DNA of 64,000 bases from Ignelater luminosus (lineage: Eukaryota > Arthropoda > Insecta > Coleoptera > Elateridae). Numbering within the stretch: the first letter of the stretch is position 1; each line of letters begins with the position of its first letter. The position numbers and the translations under genes were made by a program. A model generated the notes under the pieces. The model was given only the letters and a program-made list of their open reading frames with translations. It was not told the origin of the DNA and ran no database searches. The stretch lies in NCBI GenBank assembly GCA_011009095.1, contig VTPC01005723.1, positions 685,121 through 749,120 on the forward strand, in the 5' to 3' direction. Shown piece by piece: positions 34,737-49,388 of the stretch.

Positions 34737-34903
34737 TAAATGTGGAGGAATTACAGGTCCAGCAGGTGGTTGTGGTTGAGGTGTTTGTGGTGCAGCACTT
34801 GGCGCAACTGTGTGTGGAACTTCATGTGGTGTTGTCGAATGTGCCTGCTGGACGGGTAGAGCACCACCTTGGTAATATCCACCATTTACACCAGCTGGAG
34901 AAA
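34737..34903 (-). CDS. CtBP: CtBP exon 2, Pro/Gln-rich C-terminal extension
   Basis: Second coding exon of CtBP (167 nt). The acceptor TATATAG precedes 34903 and the donor TTA|GTAAGT follows 34737. It takes the single base left by exon 1 to make a Val codon, then reads 55 codons and ends in phase 0. The peptide begins VSPAGVNGGYYQGGALPVQQ and continues through AHSTTPHEVPHTVAPSAAP to PQPQPPAGPVIPPHL. The AHSTTPHxxPH block is shared with Drosophila CtBP, which confirms the exon. This part forms the flexible C-terminal domain beyond the dehydrogenase fold. A + strand open frame over the same bases is its shadow. Confidence 0.92.
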
Positions 34904-35344
34904 CTATATAAATGTAACATATATAGTAATAATCATAAAACTACTCAATTAGTAAATTATACATTTAAGATTTTCATTTTTTTGTGTGTTAGATTAACTT
35001 ACAGCTAAGTTAATTGCAGGGTGGTTGAAAAAGTATATTACAGTTATTTGTTATAGCAAATGTGTGAAATGAAAACACTACTGCACTCTTCATTAAATAT
35101 TTAATAATTTTAAGCATTAATTATAATGCTTTAATAAATTACAAGCTAATATTATTGTAATCTTTAATAGAAATGCAACTTTATCATACATAAGTACACA
35201 AATAATTTTAAGCATTCATCATCTTGTTTACTAAATTGAACAAATAAAATAATTAGTCTTTGTTTACTAATATCATCAAAAGAATATCCTAATTTAACAA
35301 ATTAGATTGAGGAAACAATTGTTTGTTCCACTAGAAACGAAATA

Positions 35345-35750
35345 CAGTGAAACCTCTCTTAGCAGGCCCTTTTTTTTATAAACCAATTCTCGGGCAATGC
35401 TTTCTTAAGTAAAATTTATCCTCTTAATCAAACACTCTACTACCACTTTTGAAAGCAAAACTTCACTCGTGTGGATGTTATTTAGTGGAATATGTTGAAG
35501 GTCAATATTGTTTTCTTTAGCATTCATGCTTAGTCAGTAGGTTAGATTTTGTACTGAATGCCATACATTAATTGATGATTATGAATGAACAGTTTCCATT
35601 TGTTTTCATCGAAGCTTTTCTTTCATAAATGTCAATTAACATATGGTGTTAAGTTTCAGAATTAAACCTGTATGTGTAAATGATTACTGATTGTATTAAA
35701 CAGACAAAACATTTAGAATCGTTGATGTCCACTTATGAGAGATTTTACTA
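35345..35750. mobile_element. 406-bp pogo-like MITE in CtBP intron 1
   Basis: The left end CAGTGAAACCTCTCTTA and the right end, inverted, TAGTAAAATCTCTCATA agree at most positions. TA flanks both sides (35343-35344 and 35751-35752). No coding sequence inside. The 5'-CAGTGAAACCTC start is pogo/Tigger-like. Confidence 0.7.
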
Positions 35751-36509
35751 TAATTGAGATTTAAACTTATCACTAGAAAAAATTATTTTTCTTAATTAAG
35801 TTACAATATGTTGTATAAGGTGTATCATCATAGAATGCTGGCGATGTTTAATTACTGAGCAAGTGGTATTTGTCAAAAAGATGAAAGTCAATCTTTATTT
35901 TTCAAACAAAATGATGACTTCTCATTTGTTTAAAAGCTAAAAGCATCCTGTTTATGCTTGCATGTTTTGCTTAAAAACAATGCAAGATACAGTACAAAGA
36001 GGGCCATTCTATTTTAATTTCTAATTTATTCTACTAGATATTTTAGTTGTCTTGTGCAAAACAAAAATAACTCAAGCTAAGATCTCTCTCAATTACCAAA
36101 ATCAGTAAAATAACATGTCAATTAATGCTTGTCGACAGTTGTAGTATGGCCCAAATTTGAGAGAGCAAGAACAAAATTGATCTACTTTTTCTTGCCAAGT
36201 TCACTGGTGAAATCAGAATTGATATATTTTCTTTTGTTTTTCAGTTATGGATAAAAAGTAATTTTTTTCTAATTCCGTCAAGTGCCTCTATCTTTGCTAT
36301 TTGGAAAAATGGAAAGATTGTTCAGAAATTTTCCATATGATTTGATGTAGAGAATAAAGTAACTACTCTAAGTTTTTGTTTAGTTCAATTGTTTTCAAAT
36401 TATAACAAAAAAAAATAATTTTTAAATAGCAATTGTAGTAGATCTTGATATAATCTGAATTCAGTTTTCTCAGCTTTCAGAATATAAGGTTTGCTATAGC
36501 ATAGGTATA

Positions 36510-37123
36510 GCAATGGTAATGTAACTTGCATAATTTAGCATGCCATGGTTTTGAGAGAAACTAAAAAAATAGCTTGTTAATAACATTTTCATCGCACATA
36601 ATATAATAAAAAGGTTGCTGTTGAATATACCATTTATTAAAGTATTTATTACAAAAAGAAGAAAATACAAAAATTAAGTTCCTTTCTATGCAACAACAGT
36701 TCATCATTTTTTTCATAGCATTTATTGCATTAAAGATGAACATTGGTCTTAGTTTAATAAATACTACAATAACGTTAATGCTATTTGTCTCCATATAAAT
36801 CCTTTCCATGAAAATCCTCCATAAAAAGAAGCCAAGAGAGGTGATATCTGGTGACCTTGAGGGTCAATTTATTGATCCGTAAGTTCTAGTTCACTTGTTT
36901 GTAAATGTGTTAAAAAATTCCTTGTCAAGAGGTTATAAATGCCAGTGCTCCATCTAGCTGAGACTACGTAGAGGTTCTTTCATTAAGAGGTTTGTCATAC
37001 AAAAACCCGAACAAATAGTAGTTGAGCAACACAACAAAAACATTATTATTAACAAGCTATTTTTTGGTTTCTCTCAAAATCACAGTATGCTAGATTATGC
37101 AAAGTACATTAATGCTATTTTGT
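36510..37123 (-). mobile_element. Foldback element with transposase remnant, CtBP intron 1
   Basis: Inverted arms of about 85 bp: the left contains TTTTGAGAGAAACTAAAAAA and TAGCTTGTTAATAA, the right the same in reverse with few changes, and both are preceded by TTGCATAAT(T/C)TAGCAT. The interior encodes a scrap of a DDE transposase on the - strand. The outer boundaries and target duplication are uncertain. Confidence 0.7.
36561..36866 (-). pseudogene. DDE transposase C-terminal remnant (Tc1/mariner superfamily)
   Basis: The - strand frame reads PSRSPDITSLGFFLWRIF directly after a TGA at 36864-36866, which stands where a Trp is usual. This matches the WPPRSPDLTPLDFFLWGxL block around the last catalytic residue of Tc1/mariner-superfamily transposases. 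The acidic residue after TPL/TSL is replaced by Gly, so the site is dead. About 80 further codons show no other clear motif. The rest of the gene is absent. Confidence 0.6.
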
Positions 37124-37149
37124 TAAACAATGTATAACATGTCTCAAAT

Positions 37150-37415
37150 TTGGGGCTCACAATTTGGAGATACAAAGTCGGTCAAACTAGAAAAAAGTTG
37201 CCTATTTTGGAGATCAATTTACTGATGTTCTGTTTTTTCTAAGTTCTTTTCTATCTTTATTCATTCCTGAAATATTCCACTTTAAAGAAAATCTGATAGT
37301 TTTTTTTAAAAGAATATCTAAGTGAGGCATAAACTTTCTTGAAAAAAAAACATCAGTAAATTAATCATCAAAATAGGCAACTTTTTTCTAAGTTGACCGA
37401 CTTTGTATCTCCAAT
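37150..37415. mobile_element. Long-arm foldback element in CtBP intron 1
   Basis: The left arm, from GGAGATACAAAGTCGGTCAA to TTACTGATG, is answered by the right arm, CATCAGTAAATT through TTGACCGACTTTGTATCTCC. The core GATAC-AAGTCGGT and ATCA-TTTACT blocks are shared with the MITE at 52408-53263, so the two are related. The ends are eroded. Confidence 0.7.
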
Positions 37416-37664
37416 AATTTATGATATCCACTTGTGTGCCAGATATAATAAACAGTCTGTCTGCATAGCAAGAATGTTTTCAAGCTCTTTAATATGAATT
37501 TAAGATGGCAAATACAACATAATAGTCAAGTGTATTGTCACATGAAAGTATTACAGGAAACCAACACTGATTTTGATTATCTGAGATTGTTAATATCAAT
37601 AAATGCAAATGAAATACTCAAAACAGTGAACTTAGTACACACAAATAAATATATATATATATAG

Positions 37665-38037
37665 CCTAGGAAAAAAAGAAGAAAAAATTCAGAAGCAATA
37701 GAAGAAGAAACAATAAGAATATAGCTAGCAGCACAAATGAATGCAGGAAAGAGATTGGAAAAAAGGCATGCAGGTGTTGGTATAATGAATATTAAAGAAA
37801 GAAAAAAGTGAACTAAAGAAGAAAAAGGGATAAAGAAACACAGCGACAGAAAGACAGTAAACAGGACAAAAGAGTAAAATAAGAAAAGAAAGAGACATAA
37901 AATGAAAGAGGTAAAAAGAAGAAGACATACGGACAAAAAAAGAAGAGAAGCAGAGAGAATGAAGAGGTAGCGATAGAAGGAAGGAAAATAAAAAAATAAA
38001 TATGAAAAGTAAGAAAAGAAAGCAAAAAGACACACTC
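37665..38037. repeat. Strand-skewed purine-rich tract in CtBP intron 1
   Basis: About 370 bp is mostly A and G on the + strand (pyrimidine on the CtBP sense strand), built of irregular AAGAA, GAAAGA and AGAAGA blocks. It starts after a short (TA)n run near 37647. The long Phe/Leu/Ser open frames on the - strand are a by-product of this composition. Confidence 0.75.
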
Positions 38038-38460
38038 TTGACAGTTCTTTTTCAATGGTATAAACAAGACAAAAACATCTTTTTAAAACTCTTCTCGGCA
38101 AAGGTAATGTACTGTTAACTTAAAACTTTCACATCACTGTTTGCTAATGTCTTAGTTATATCAACCATATCATATCAATAGATTGTTCAAAATGATAATA
38201 TCATTACATTTCCATGCATATAAAGTCTGTTCCAACAGTTCGAGCAATATTCCAATACAAATCATCAATTTGTGTTACACCATGTTGTATTCTGTGATAC
38301 TGTAGAAACTGAATATTGCACCAAATAAGATTTAGATTTATATGCATGAAATGCAACAAGTAACAAAATAGCAAGTTCATTTCATTAATTTGTATAAAAT
38401 TAAATGCAAATGTTTAATGGTAAAATTCACACATTTGCAAGAATCAAAGCAAAAACTTTA

Positions 38461-39790
<1,330 letters not shown>

Positions 39791-41358
39791 AATTACTTTT
39801 ATGATATACAACAAATACACAAAGATAAACAAAATATATCAAATTAGCATTTAATAAAACAAAAATGTGTAATAGAAATAGAATTAAAGTAGTTTACTGC
39901 TAATAATGTTAATTAAACATCTACAGCAGTGAGTCATTAAGATTGTTCAAATAGATACAGATTAATAAATAATGTGGGTTCATTTCGAAATTACTTCTTA
40001 TCAATTCGGTAATTTTCCAAACTGTTCAATTTTGTTATATCCAAATTTTTATGATGAAACAACATTCGCTTTAATATTAATACGGTGGAATCTCTATTAA
40101 TGGGCGCTTCTAATCATAGTCATTTTTCTTGGACGAACACCAACTTTGGAATCATTGATTTCTGCCAGTGCACTAAAACATTCAAATCAAATGAATCCAC
40201 AAATTTAAATTATCTAAAATAAAAAATGAAATTGTTGATAGTAAATAATCTTGAGTATACCCAATAATTTTCTTATCGTCAAGTACTTGTAAGGTAAACG
40301 CACTTACATAAATTATTTAAATAATTAGGTAAAAACCAACTAAAACAATGGTTCCATCTGTAACACATGATAATCGTTCCTTTCAAGATAACTATCGAAT
40401 TTCAAAAGATAATGCTGACACACACACCACACATAAAAGCTTTCGAAAACTATGTTTATTATTGATTTTGAATTAAGTAACTTGAACAATCTTAATCTCT
40501 AGATCATTTTTAAGAAGATAAATTTCCAAATTCTTTTGACCTTGATGGAAAGAGGAGACTCGATAAGTAACATATATAGTAGACAGTAGATATGATAAGT
40601 TCCACTTTTAAAGTTCAATTAGTAGGTAGTTTGAAGTTGAATATAAAGAAATAATAGATGGCGTTTAGTACCATCGTTTGTTTAAATTCATTTGATACCA
40701 AACGCTAAACGATAATGTTTTCATTCATTCGTAAGTCACAAGTTATACAATACGCAAAACCTATACTGCTCTCACTGCTTGCGTCCACGAGCAGATAGTA
40801 CGCTATCGTGCTATTAAAAACACCTCCTGATTGGTAGAATGGTAGGGTACTATTTACTCGTGGATACAAGCATTGGTTGTATTTGCTGCACTGCTCTTAG
40901 TGTAATGGTTAATTACTATGCTGCTATAATTGCAGTGCTAACAAATTTAGAAATCAAATTTTCTGAGTTTTTTCAGACATTTCTAAAACAATTCCATACT
41001 TAGGTACTGATACGATCTCCAGCTTGGAGGAGAATTATAAATGGTATTTTTAGAAGAAAGGTAAAAGTGAAAACAAAAAGAGAAACCAGAGAAAAACATT
41101 TATGCCAAAAACTTTTAATTGGCATGTCAAGCGGCAGTCGATAATTTCTAAGTTTAATCATTTTACGCCCACTCTTCAGTATTTTACAAGAAAGAATGCA
41201 AATATTAACAAACAAATCTGTCAAATCCTGTCTATCAACGACATTAATGGCAGCGATTTGTTTGAGGTAGGCTGTAATTGACTATCTGATGGATGTGTGC
41301 AAGTATAACTAGTATCAAGCGAGACTTATCATGCAGATGGGGTTTCGAGAACGTCTAA

Positions 41359-41487
41359 AATGTGTTTTCTCAATTTTCTTGGTTTCAAATATACACTTTC
41401 GTTTTCGGACGAAGAAGAAACAGATAAAATGCCCCTCGATCAAAAACCGTTGCAAGAACCAGTTAAGTCTATTTTTGGGGTAAAATT
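41359..41487 (+). CDS. Possible first coding exon of an unknown gene
   Basis: ATG in a good insect context (TAAAATGTG) opens MCFLNFLGFKYTLSFSDEEE, followed by TDKMPLDQKPLQEPVKSIFG and a donor-like GG|GTAAAA at about 41487. The acidic, hydrophilic peptide is less AT-biased than chance frames nearby. No downstream exon was identified on the + strand and I recognise no domain. It could well be chance. Confidence 0.2.
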
Positions 41488-44400
41488 ACATTATTGTTTT
41501 TTCTTCTTCATTTTATAATATCGAATCTGTTCTGGGCAAGAACCAAACTTTTAGGTTAGTTTTTAAGCGTATAAGGGTTATTGTTGGTTGTCTATTATAA
41601 TGTACTTTTATGGAGTGCTTAAAACGTTATTCATCTCTCCCGAGCAATTTACTTTAGTAGACTTAACTAATTTTTACATTGGGATCTCAAAAAAGCAAGA
41701 TGATGAAAAGAGTCAAGGGTGGTAACAATCTGATAAAAATCTACTGACATTTTTTTTATCAGAGTACTCTGTGGAAAATTCACTGCACGAATTGGCACTT
41801 TTTGGCCTGGACACCTTGTCTGTAGTAACTTTCATAATACGATTTTTAAATAAACAAATAAAGGCGCAACTAATAACTAATCTAAAGAATTAGTAGTTAC
41901 CATTCAGGGTGTACTCTTCCTTCCTGTTATTTGTAACATTAAAAAAAACCCACCTTAAAGACCTACTATTGATCAACTTTCAAATCTCCCCAATCTAATA
42001 TTGATGACCTGGAATTGAATATGAGGTCACTCAAATTCACATTCTCGCGGGATTATAATCAAACAAATGGTCAAAGCTTAGCGTTAGTCAAGGAAAGTCA
42101 TCATCAACAGGTGGAATTCAGGTGGAAACACTAAAATCTTAGCATTCGAAGAAAATTATAAATGTAAAGTACAGTCTATTACAAGGTTGGCACTTATCGG
42201 TAGAGACGCCACTGCCTGCTGTTTAAGTTAAATCGTAGTAAAGTGCATTATAGCCTGTCTTTTTAAAGTGTGTAGGTTATCATTTAATGGATCTAATTTC
42301 AATCTTTTTATGATAAGTGATTTTTAACTAGTTCAAGATCATTTGAAGCTGCTGACCAACAACAATCAGATTTTCGTTTACTTTACAAACGTTTTTTAAT
42401 ATAAATACGTCAGCTGAATTTGGTGGGTAACATACCTTGAAGATCAACGTCCAGAAAAAGAATTATTGGGGTGTCATAGATGAAGGACAAGAGAGGATTG
42501 AGAATGTATCGAATATCCATCACCAGGCATAGAAAACTTCCTGAAATGGAAATAATTCCGTATTTTCTTTCTTATGGTAGCAAGGTTAATTTTTTGCAAC
42601 ATCTATAATAATAATCAAAATTATTGAAGTGTACATTAATATTGGTGAACGTCCCTTGTATAAATTTTAAAAAACTTTTAAAAACTGAGCTTTGTCATTA
42701 TAAAGGTAACTGCAACTTTTTTTCCAAATTTGAAGTGGTATCAAGCAATTTACCCAGTTATTTCCCCAAACGATATTATTTAAAGTTGCATTATTGAGTA
42801 ACCATCACAGTTTAGAAAAACGACGAAGTGCATAAAAAATATTTCTTTAGTTCATTTTAATAGAAGAGATTTGAAAATGAGGTAAAAGCAAATGACCAAA
42901 GATCAACTCTCCATCATAACAAAACAAAGATAAATGTCGTTAAACTAAGTTGGAGCGGTAAACATAGGAGCAATTCGAGTGTTAGCGGAGTTAGTTTCTC
43001 GGACAACTACAGTTAAACTAATTTCAACTCGACAACAGGCAAAGTTGGAAACTATTGCACGATGTTTGGTTTAGCAAAGTTGGAAACTACTACAGTGTTT
43101 CAGAATACACTCTGCTGTCGGCAAACTTCAGATATTTTAATAAATTATTGAACGCCCCGGAGTTTGGTCGGTTGGTTGGACATACACATTATCAAATCCT
43201 CTAACTTTACGACATTACCATCTTCCCGTTAATCACCCCCGAGAACTTCGTGTCCAAGTTACCCCCTTCAGGCAAATTGTAGCGCACCAAAACTTTCGGC
43301 AGGACAGGAATAATTGAGAGCATAATCGATAAGCTTTACGAGAATAAACTTCTACACTGAAAATAGTTCTCTTTTCGTTAAGTTAAAATTTTATAATTTG
43401 AAGAATTCACTTGTTTTATAAAACAATTTTGGTGGGAATTCAACAACTGCAAATCGATAGAAAGACAAGTTTAATAACACGCTTACGTAAATACAACCAC
43501 TTCAGTAAGCATATAACGAATCTGAATTACAAATTATAAGAAAATAAAGTCTCTGCAGACGTTACTACCTGTTCATGCTGCGACGTAATAATAGACCTTA
43601 TTTTTAAAAAATTATAATACTAGAATGTCGAAAAGAACCTTCAAAAGTTTTCCAAAATAAAGTTCTTTCAACCTTCTGTAAGTTGTTCGAGGTAAAACTA
43701 GCGCCTTAAGAGGAAATTCTCAACAATTCGTACAAAAGTTAAAATAAACCAGAAATTTAAATGGGTTGCTGTATTTTACAAGTTCTTCATTCACATGTAC
43801 CAGTTACCCAACGCTTTTAAGCAAACAAGCAAGCAAGAAGCTACTAAACACATTCAGTAAAACTTTGTTTTTAATCGAGAAAGTTATACAAGTAGAAACC
43901 AAATGAGCATTTACTCTTCGCGCTATTAATCGCAATGCATTCATATAAAATCCATTCTAAGCAGAATAGAAAGGAACAATTGAACATCTCATAAGAAATA
44001 ATGTTAACTGCAGTAAAATCACGTTTTTAATAAATAGTTTCTTAAGGTAATTTTGAAGCAAATGGGAAATATTTAACAGGGAGATTCAGTTACGGCGATT
44101 GAGCCGGCCAAACGGAAAGCAAATCTGTTTTTTATTGATCAATTGAAGCATTCATGTTGTAATATCAATGTAATCAATACTTCACTGAATGTCACAAAAG
44201 TAACTATAGATTTGAATATGAATCGATAAAAATGTAATAATAGTGATAACTACTAGATCATTCATATGGTATTAAGAGACAATTGATTATAAGTGGACGA
44301 TAATGCAAGAGAAGTCAAAGATGTTTAAGGTACTTACTATCAAATTTCGTTTCAACTTTTATCTAAATCTTCTGGAAGAAACTTCGATTTATCACCAATG

Positions 44401-46839
44401 GATCACTTTTCTTGAACACGTAATTATTGTGTCAATATAAAATTATATTTTTCCATGACAACACTTATTGCTTCCATATCATAGGAGCGTTTTAAAAAGG
44501 TTTTAGAAAACTTCGATATTTGAATGAACAATTACATTTTTTCCATCTCTTGACATTTTCAAAATCAGCTTTTATGTCATTTTGGTGATAAACTATAGAT
44601 CAAGTAAAGAATTATTGCTACTCATTAGGACAATATTATTAATGGCACTAGCAAACCCTTCATGGAAGACAAATCAAATATTCAGTTGATAGTTATTAAT
44701 GACTATTGTCGAACAAGAAGTGTCTTGAAGAAATGTGAGATTAATGATTTTTTTATTTCATGATGATTGCTTCTCTACCTTTCCCCGCTAGTATATCTAT
44801 TAGCTTACTACAATTTAGCTGCAATTTCCAATTCCTACATGCTTTGGAGGCTTGCTATTTTTTTCCTCTTCATATCATAATTCATCTTTTCAGTTTCAAT
44901 ATGATCTAGTCTAAACTTTGCAGATACAATTTCTCCAAAGACCCACATCAAAAAATATTTTTTACTTCAATCAAGTGCAATTCGGAAATTTAGATCTTCT
45001 AAGTCATTCCGAATTTGAACAAAAAAGAATCTTCAAAAACAGTTCCTGTTAACGGATTCCTCATCTCGTTCGCATTGTCTCAACTGTTTCTCATCATACA
45101 CCTTAAAGTTTCTTAAATTAGTTCAGGCATTAACAGTTATAATGCAAGTCAACTTTTCAACATCGCGGTTTTTTTGGTCTTCTGTCCTTGGCTCTCCGAA
45201 TTTATTCAAGAATTGATCAAAACCCATCGAATTTAATAACAGTCTTTCAAAAACAATAATTCGATGTCCTAATAACACAGAAAACTACTAACTCAGCTAC
45301 TCCAAATCAATGGAGTCTACTGGTTAAGTCATTTTGTTTCTCCAAGGAGATTTGAAACCATTTTTTGTATAGATATCGAGTATAAAGCAATACTTTCGGT
45401 TTTGACCTTGATGGTTAACTTAAAATCTATAGTTTCAGGTTTTGTCCAAAAGCAACTGGTCCTAAATATTTTGACTCACACAAGATATTAGGTAAAATAC
45501 ATTTCTTGTTAGTTTCGTACCGTCACACTCGGACAACTTGACAAGCAAACAATACACTTTAATATAATATGGTTTTTTAGATCTCCTTTTACATTATAAC
45601 TAGCTTCAGTAATTTTAGACAGTCGAAAATAACGCAATTGTGGACTCATCGAGTCCAGTTGAATATCTTTTATCAGGTGAAACCAAAATCAAATCAGGAG
45701 TAATTCAGTTACTTGCAACGGAAGGATGTAGAATGTAAACCGTAAGACGAAACCCTCTATGCACTAAACGGTACTATACTGTAACATCGCATGGGAAGAT
45801 AAAAACTGAAGAAAAATGTCCAATCGCGCTCGAGTTCAGTAACATGTGAATGCCATAGATGGGACATCTCGCTGTAATTTAGGTCAGGCAAAGGTGTCAT
45901 TCAGAGGTTGTCCAGAACTAGTTTAAGGAACAGTTAAGCAAAGAAAAAAAAACCCTTTGATTCAAGCTTTAGGTAACTTGAAACTCTTGGAAAAGATTTG
46001 GTGTGTTTTATCCAAATTACTGTGTCCTAACAACTAATTAATAGTGTTTTGGGCCGTTTTGAAGTTGATAAATCGTTAAATGATCAGTTGCTTCTCTTTC
46101 TATTCTCTTTCCAATATTAAAAGCAAAACATTTTCTTTTTGAATTTATAAATTATTTTTCAATATGTCTCATTGAGATGTTTAATTTAGTCTTGTAACCG
46201 TGTGTAATAAGTACTAAGTTGCAATCTTGGAACTCATTTTCTTCGAATCATGATAATAAAATTCACAAAATAGAACGAACTCTTGATACGACCATATTCG
46301 GTTTTAAATTATTGTGAAATAGGCTGTAAATGGAGACAGTGCTAAGGAGAGCATCGAATGTCCAAAATCACTGTTATACTATATCCAATAGACATTGTCG
46401 AATTAAATTACCTGGTAGTTCATCACTTTAGTTTTTTCCTGGAGTTCTTCGTAAAAAAAGTCTTTGAACAGGTCAACTTTAATAAGAAAATGGAGTTAGA
46501 AACCGCCAAAGTTGCTTTTTCTCCTTATTGTGCGCTTTGGCCCATTTCTTCCACTCAACTAAAAACAAGCTTTTGAGTTTAAAGATTTTTGTTTTCGTTT
46601 TGCAAGTGATTCTAAGGCAATGACCAAGAAATATTTCCAGTTGGTATTTCAAACAAGGTACATAGTGATATTTGAGTTAGTTTCGGTGAAGACTAATTTA
46701 TTAAAGTACTGTACGTTGTTAATGTTATCATAATGCAATTATTCATTTTAGTATCAAAAATAACAAAAAAACAAGTTTCGAAAGGCAGCGTAAAACAAGC
46801 ATAAAGTTTTTAAACTCGCAGTAGAGAGACCATATAACT

Positions 46840-47160
46840 TCGCAAACTTTGTTTTATCGATTGCCAGTCCCCCTAAACTAACTTTTGCCATAAAGTATAT
46901 AAACTTACACTTTTGTAACAACTTTAGTTCTGAAGCAAAGTTTGCCGTGTAGAAGACTAGTTAAAAGTTTTCGACTTCTCGAACAAAGTTTCCTCGTCTG
47001 ACTTTTGCGCATTTATATTACATCTTTGTCGTGTATTTAATTTGGAGGTTCTTTCTCGAACTTTAATCTCTCAGATATAGTTTAATTAACGAAATACCTT
47101 TTGCTTTATTTCGGTTCGTGCCCCGCAGTCAGCGAGCAAACCCCACCGACAAAGTTCAAA
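46840..47160. promoter_or_regulatory. Cluster of CAAAGTT (TCF/LEF-like) motifs
   Basis: CAAAGTTT or its complement appears at about 46851, 46935, 46984 and 47151, with further AACTTT variants between. WWCAAAG is the core recognised by TCF/LEF proteins. AT-rich DNA produces such motifs by chance, so this is only suggestive. Confidence 0.2.
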
Positions 47161-47489
47161 CCACTTTCCTGAAAGCACCAATTATGGCATTAAATATCAA
47201 CTTTAGTCTTTAACAATTGTGCTATACCGATGAAAATACATTAACGCATGCATATATAACAAACCGGAAGGAGTAAAGGGCGAGCGAGGGTAACAAAAGT
47301 GGAGGTAGAACGGTTAATTACTTTTTAGTACGTATTAACTAACTTTGGTCAGATAAAATAACTGGATTTAACTGTAGAATATTAATTTTAAGCCACCCCT
47401 TCTCCTCTCCATCTAACACTAACTTACTCCTCGTTGTTTTAATGAATAACTTTCGAATTCGTTTCAATTCATTTCGCTTTCTAATACTT

Positions 47490-47850
47490 TAGGGCCGTGC
47501 AAGCCAGCTGATAAAGTTACTTCTAACTTTGTGCGGACTAAATAAACAGCCGAGGGGGTGGCTTCATTTCCGAGTCTGCATACGAGTAGCAAATCGGTTA
47601 ATCTACCGAGGAATCTTATAAAATGGCCTGTTAGTACAGTAAACCCAGCCAGGTATTTATTGATTGTCCGTTGTCCAGTAGCGGCGAGGGACGAAGATCA
47701 GGGCATTAAGGGTGACGACGACAAAGACGTCAATGCATCTTAGCGAGTGTATAATAAAGATGGAGACTATGTATCGGTCGAAAGAGAGGGAAGATGCGTC
47801 CGGACTCAAGTATTGAGTATGTTTAGCTTGAATCCGGATTCGAATCAATC
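47490..47850. other. CG-richer patch, possible promoter or 5' exon
   Basis: This 360-bp patch has many CG dinucleotides (GGCGAGGGACGA, GACGACGACAAAGACGTC, GCGTCCGGACTC) within AT-rich flanks. No conserved protein is encoded. It might be an unmethylated regulatory patch or an untranslated exon. Confidence 0.25.
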
Positions 47851-49388
47851 CACTATGCGACACATACACGAAAAGTTCTTCCAACAATTTTAACCAAACT
47901 ATTAAAAAGTTGAGTGTTGTGTGTTTGTGTGTGGGTGCGTTCACTTCTAGTCTCGATGATAATTGAGTTTGGGAAACTTTTTTATATTTTTAGTGTCTAA
48001 AAATAGGAATAGCATTTTACTTTATCTAATGTTTATTCGCGAATGAAGTTCTAAAATATTTTCTGTTTTATGGCTTCACTCGAAACTTTCAAATTAATTC
48101 CAGAAATACTTGAAAACAAGCGCACCCAGAATCTTGCACGCCCATTATTATTATAATTTTGTAGATTTTCTATTATAAAAAGACAATCAAAACCACGTCT
48201 TAAAACAAAAGAAAAAAGTTTGTTTAACAAATTATAAACCTTATATAAAAAAATCCGATAAATTTCACTGCTTTCTCTTTTTGCCACCGCATACAAATGA
48301 AGGCCAGCGTAATCCAAGAATATGGGACAAACAAGGCAGTATTTTTGCTACTACTACGATTGCTAGCTGCAACTACTATTGCTAGTGGGGAAATGTAATT
48401 TTATTCTATTCTATTTTTTCCTCCGAAACGAAGTCTGTTTATGCCGTGGTATTTTCTAGCTTTACTCTTGAGATTTACAAGTGTATTTTTTGAATTTATG
48501 GGGAGATAAAAAAAATACACTACTTTTATCTAAAGTAGAAGCCCGTCGTTTTTCACATATTTTAGTAGGAAGACGCCAACGAAAAACCTTCAATCACAAT
48601 AAACTCTGACTTGTCATTTTTTCCCTGCTTGTTTTTTCATCACTTTTGAATTTTAGTTATTTGCAAAACTGGTTTGTTTATTTTTTCCGCGTTTCGTGTT
48701 CTTGTTGCATATTATTTAACGATTGCATAGGCAAAGTTTTAATGTCTTGTTTACATACCACAATTATGCAAGGTCATTACGTTGATGCAATTTCGACGTC
48801 AACTGAGGAAATGCGTATTGAAATTAATTAGTAAGTAGACAACAGCGTTGTAAAATTATCTTAAAACATTTTAAAACACTGCCGAAAAAAGTACACAGTT
48901 ATTACCATTATTATTTATCATTCTGTCTAGTTGTTAACTTCTAAACCGTCACGCTCAATTTATTTTTTCAATGATTCAATTGTTTTCAGGAAAGCATATT
49001 TGTATGACATGTTTTTACAGGTGTTCATGGTATTAGAGAATGTAGAAACTAGTAAGAAAACGTCAGCAGTTCCTAGTAACTTCAATTTTTAATGATAATT
49101 CGTGATTAACGGATCAACAACAGTTTTTCTGCAAAATACGCATCATGCTAAGATTCTAAGTTTAGATTTAACTGTAAATTTACCGTGATTTACGATCTTT
49201 AAAAATTCCGTTCAAATCTCTGTAATTCCATAACAAATGCCCACAAACTTTTTTAATAAGAGAGGTTCACAACTCGCTGGCTCTTTTAATTTTGTATGTG
49301 AACACGAAGCTTGTCATCCTTGAGAGAAACTGTAATGATGGAGTTTTGTGAACTGTATCATATTCTCAATAAAACATTTACCACAATA

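Larger units (their letters stand above)
39791..49386. other. Long non-coding region upstream of CtBP
   Basis: No gene is firmly supported in this 9.6 kb. Present are a pogo-like solo end at about 40081 (TACGGTGGAATCTC), a possible short coding exon at 41359-41475, clusters of CAAAGTT motifs near 43050 and 46850-47160, and a CG-richer patch at 47490-47850. It may contain CtBP 5' UTR exons or enhancers, which sequence alone cannot show. Confidence 0.4.

Noticed and set aside
34742..35008. 88-codon + strand frame rich in Val and Gln
   Set aside because: It is the antisense shadow of CtBP exon 2.
37577..38101. 174-codon open frame and overlapping frames on the - strand
   Set aside because: The translation is Phe/Leu/Ser/Tyr low-complexity caused by a purine-rich tract in a CtBP intron; no domain.
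47840..47865. tRNA B box (GGATTCGAATC)
   Set aside because: No A box at the right distance and no cloverleaf can be drawn.
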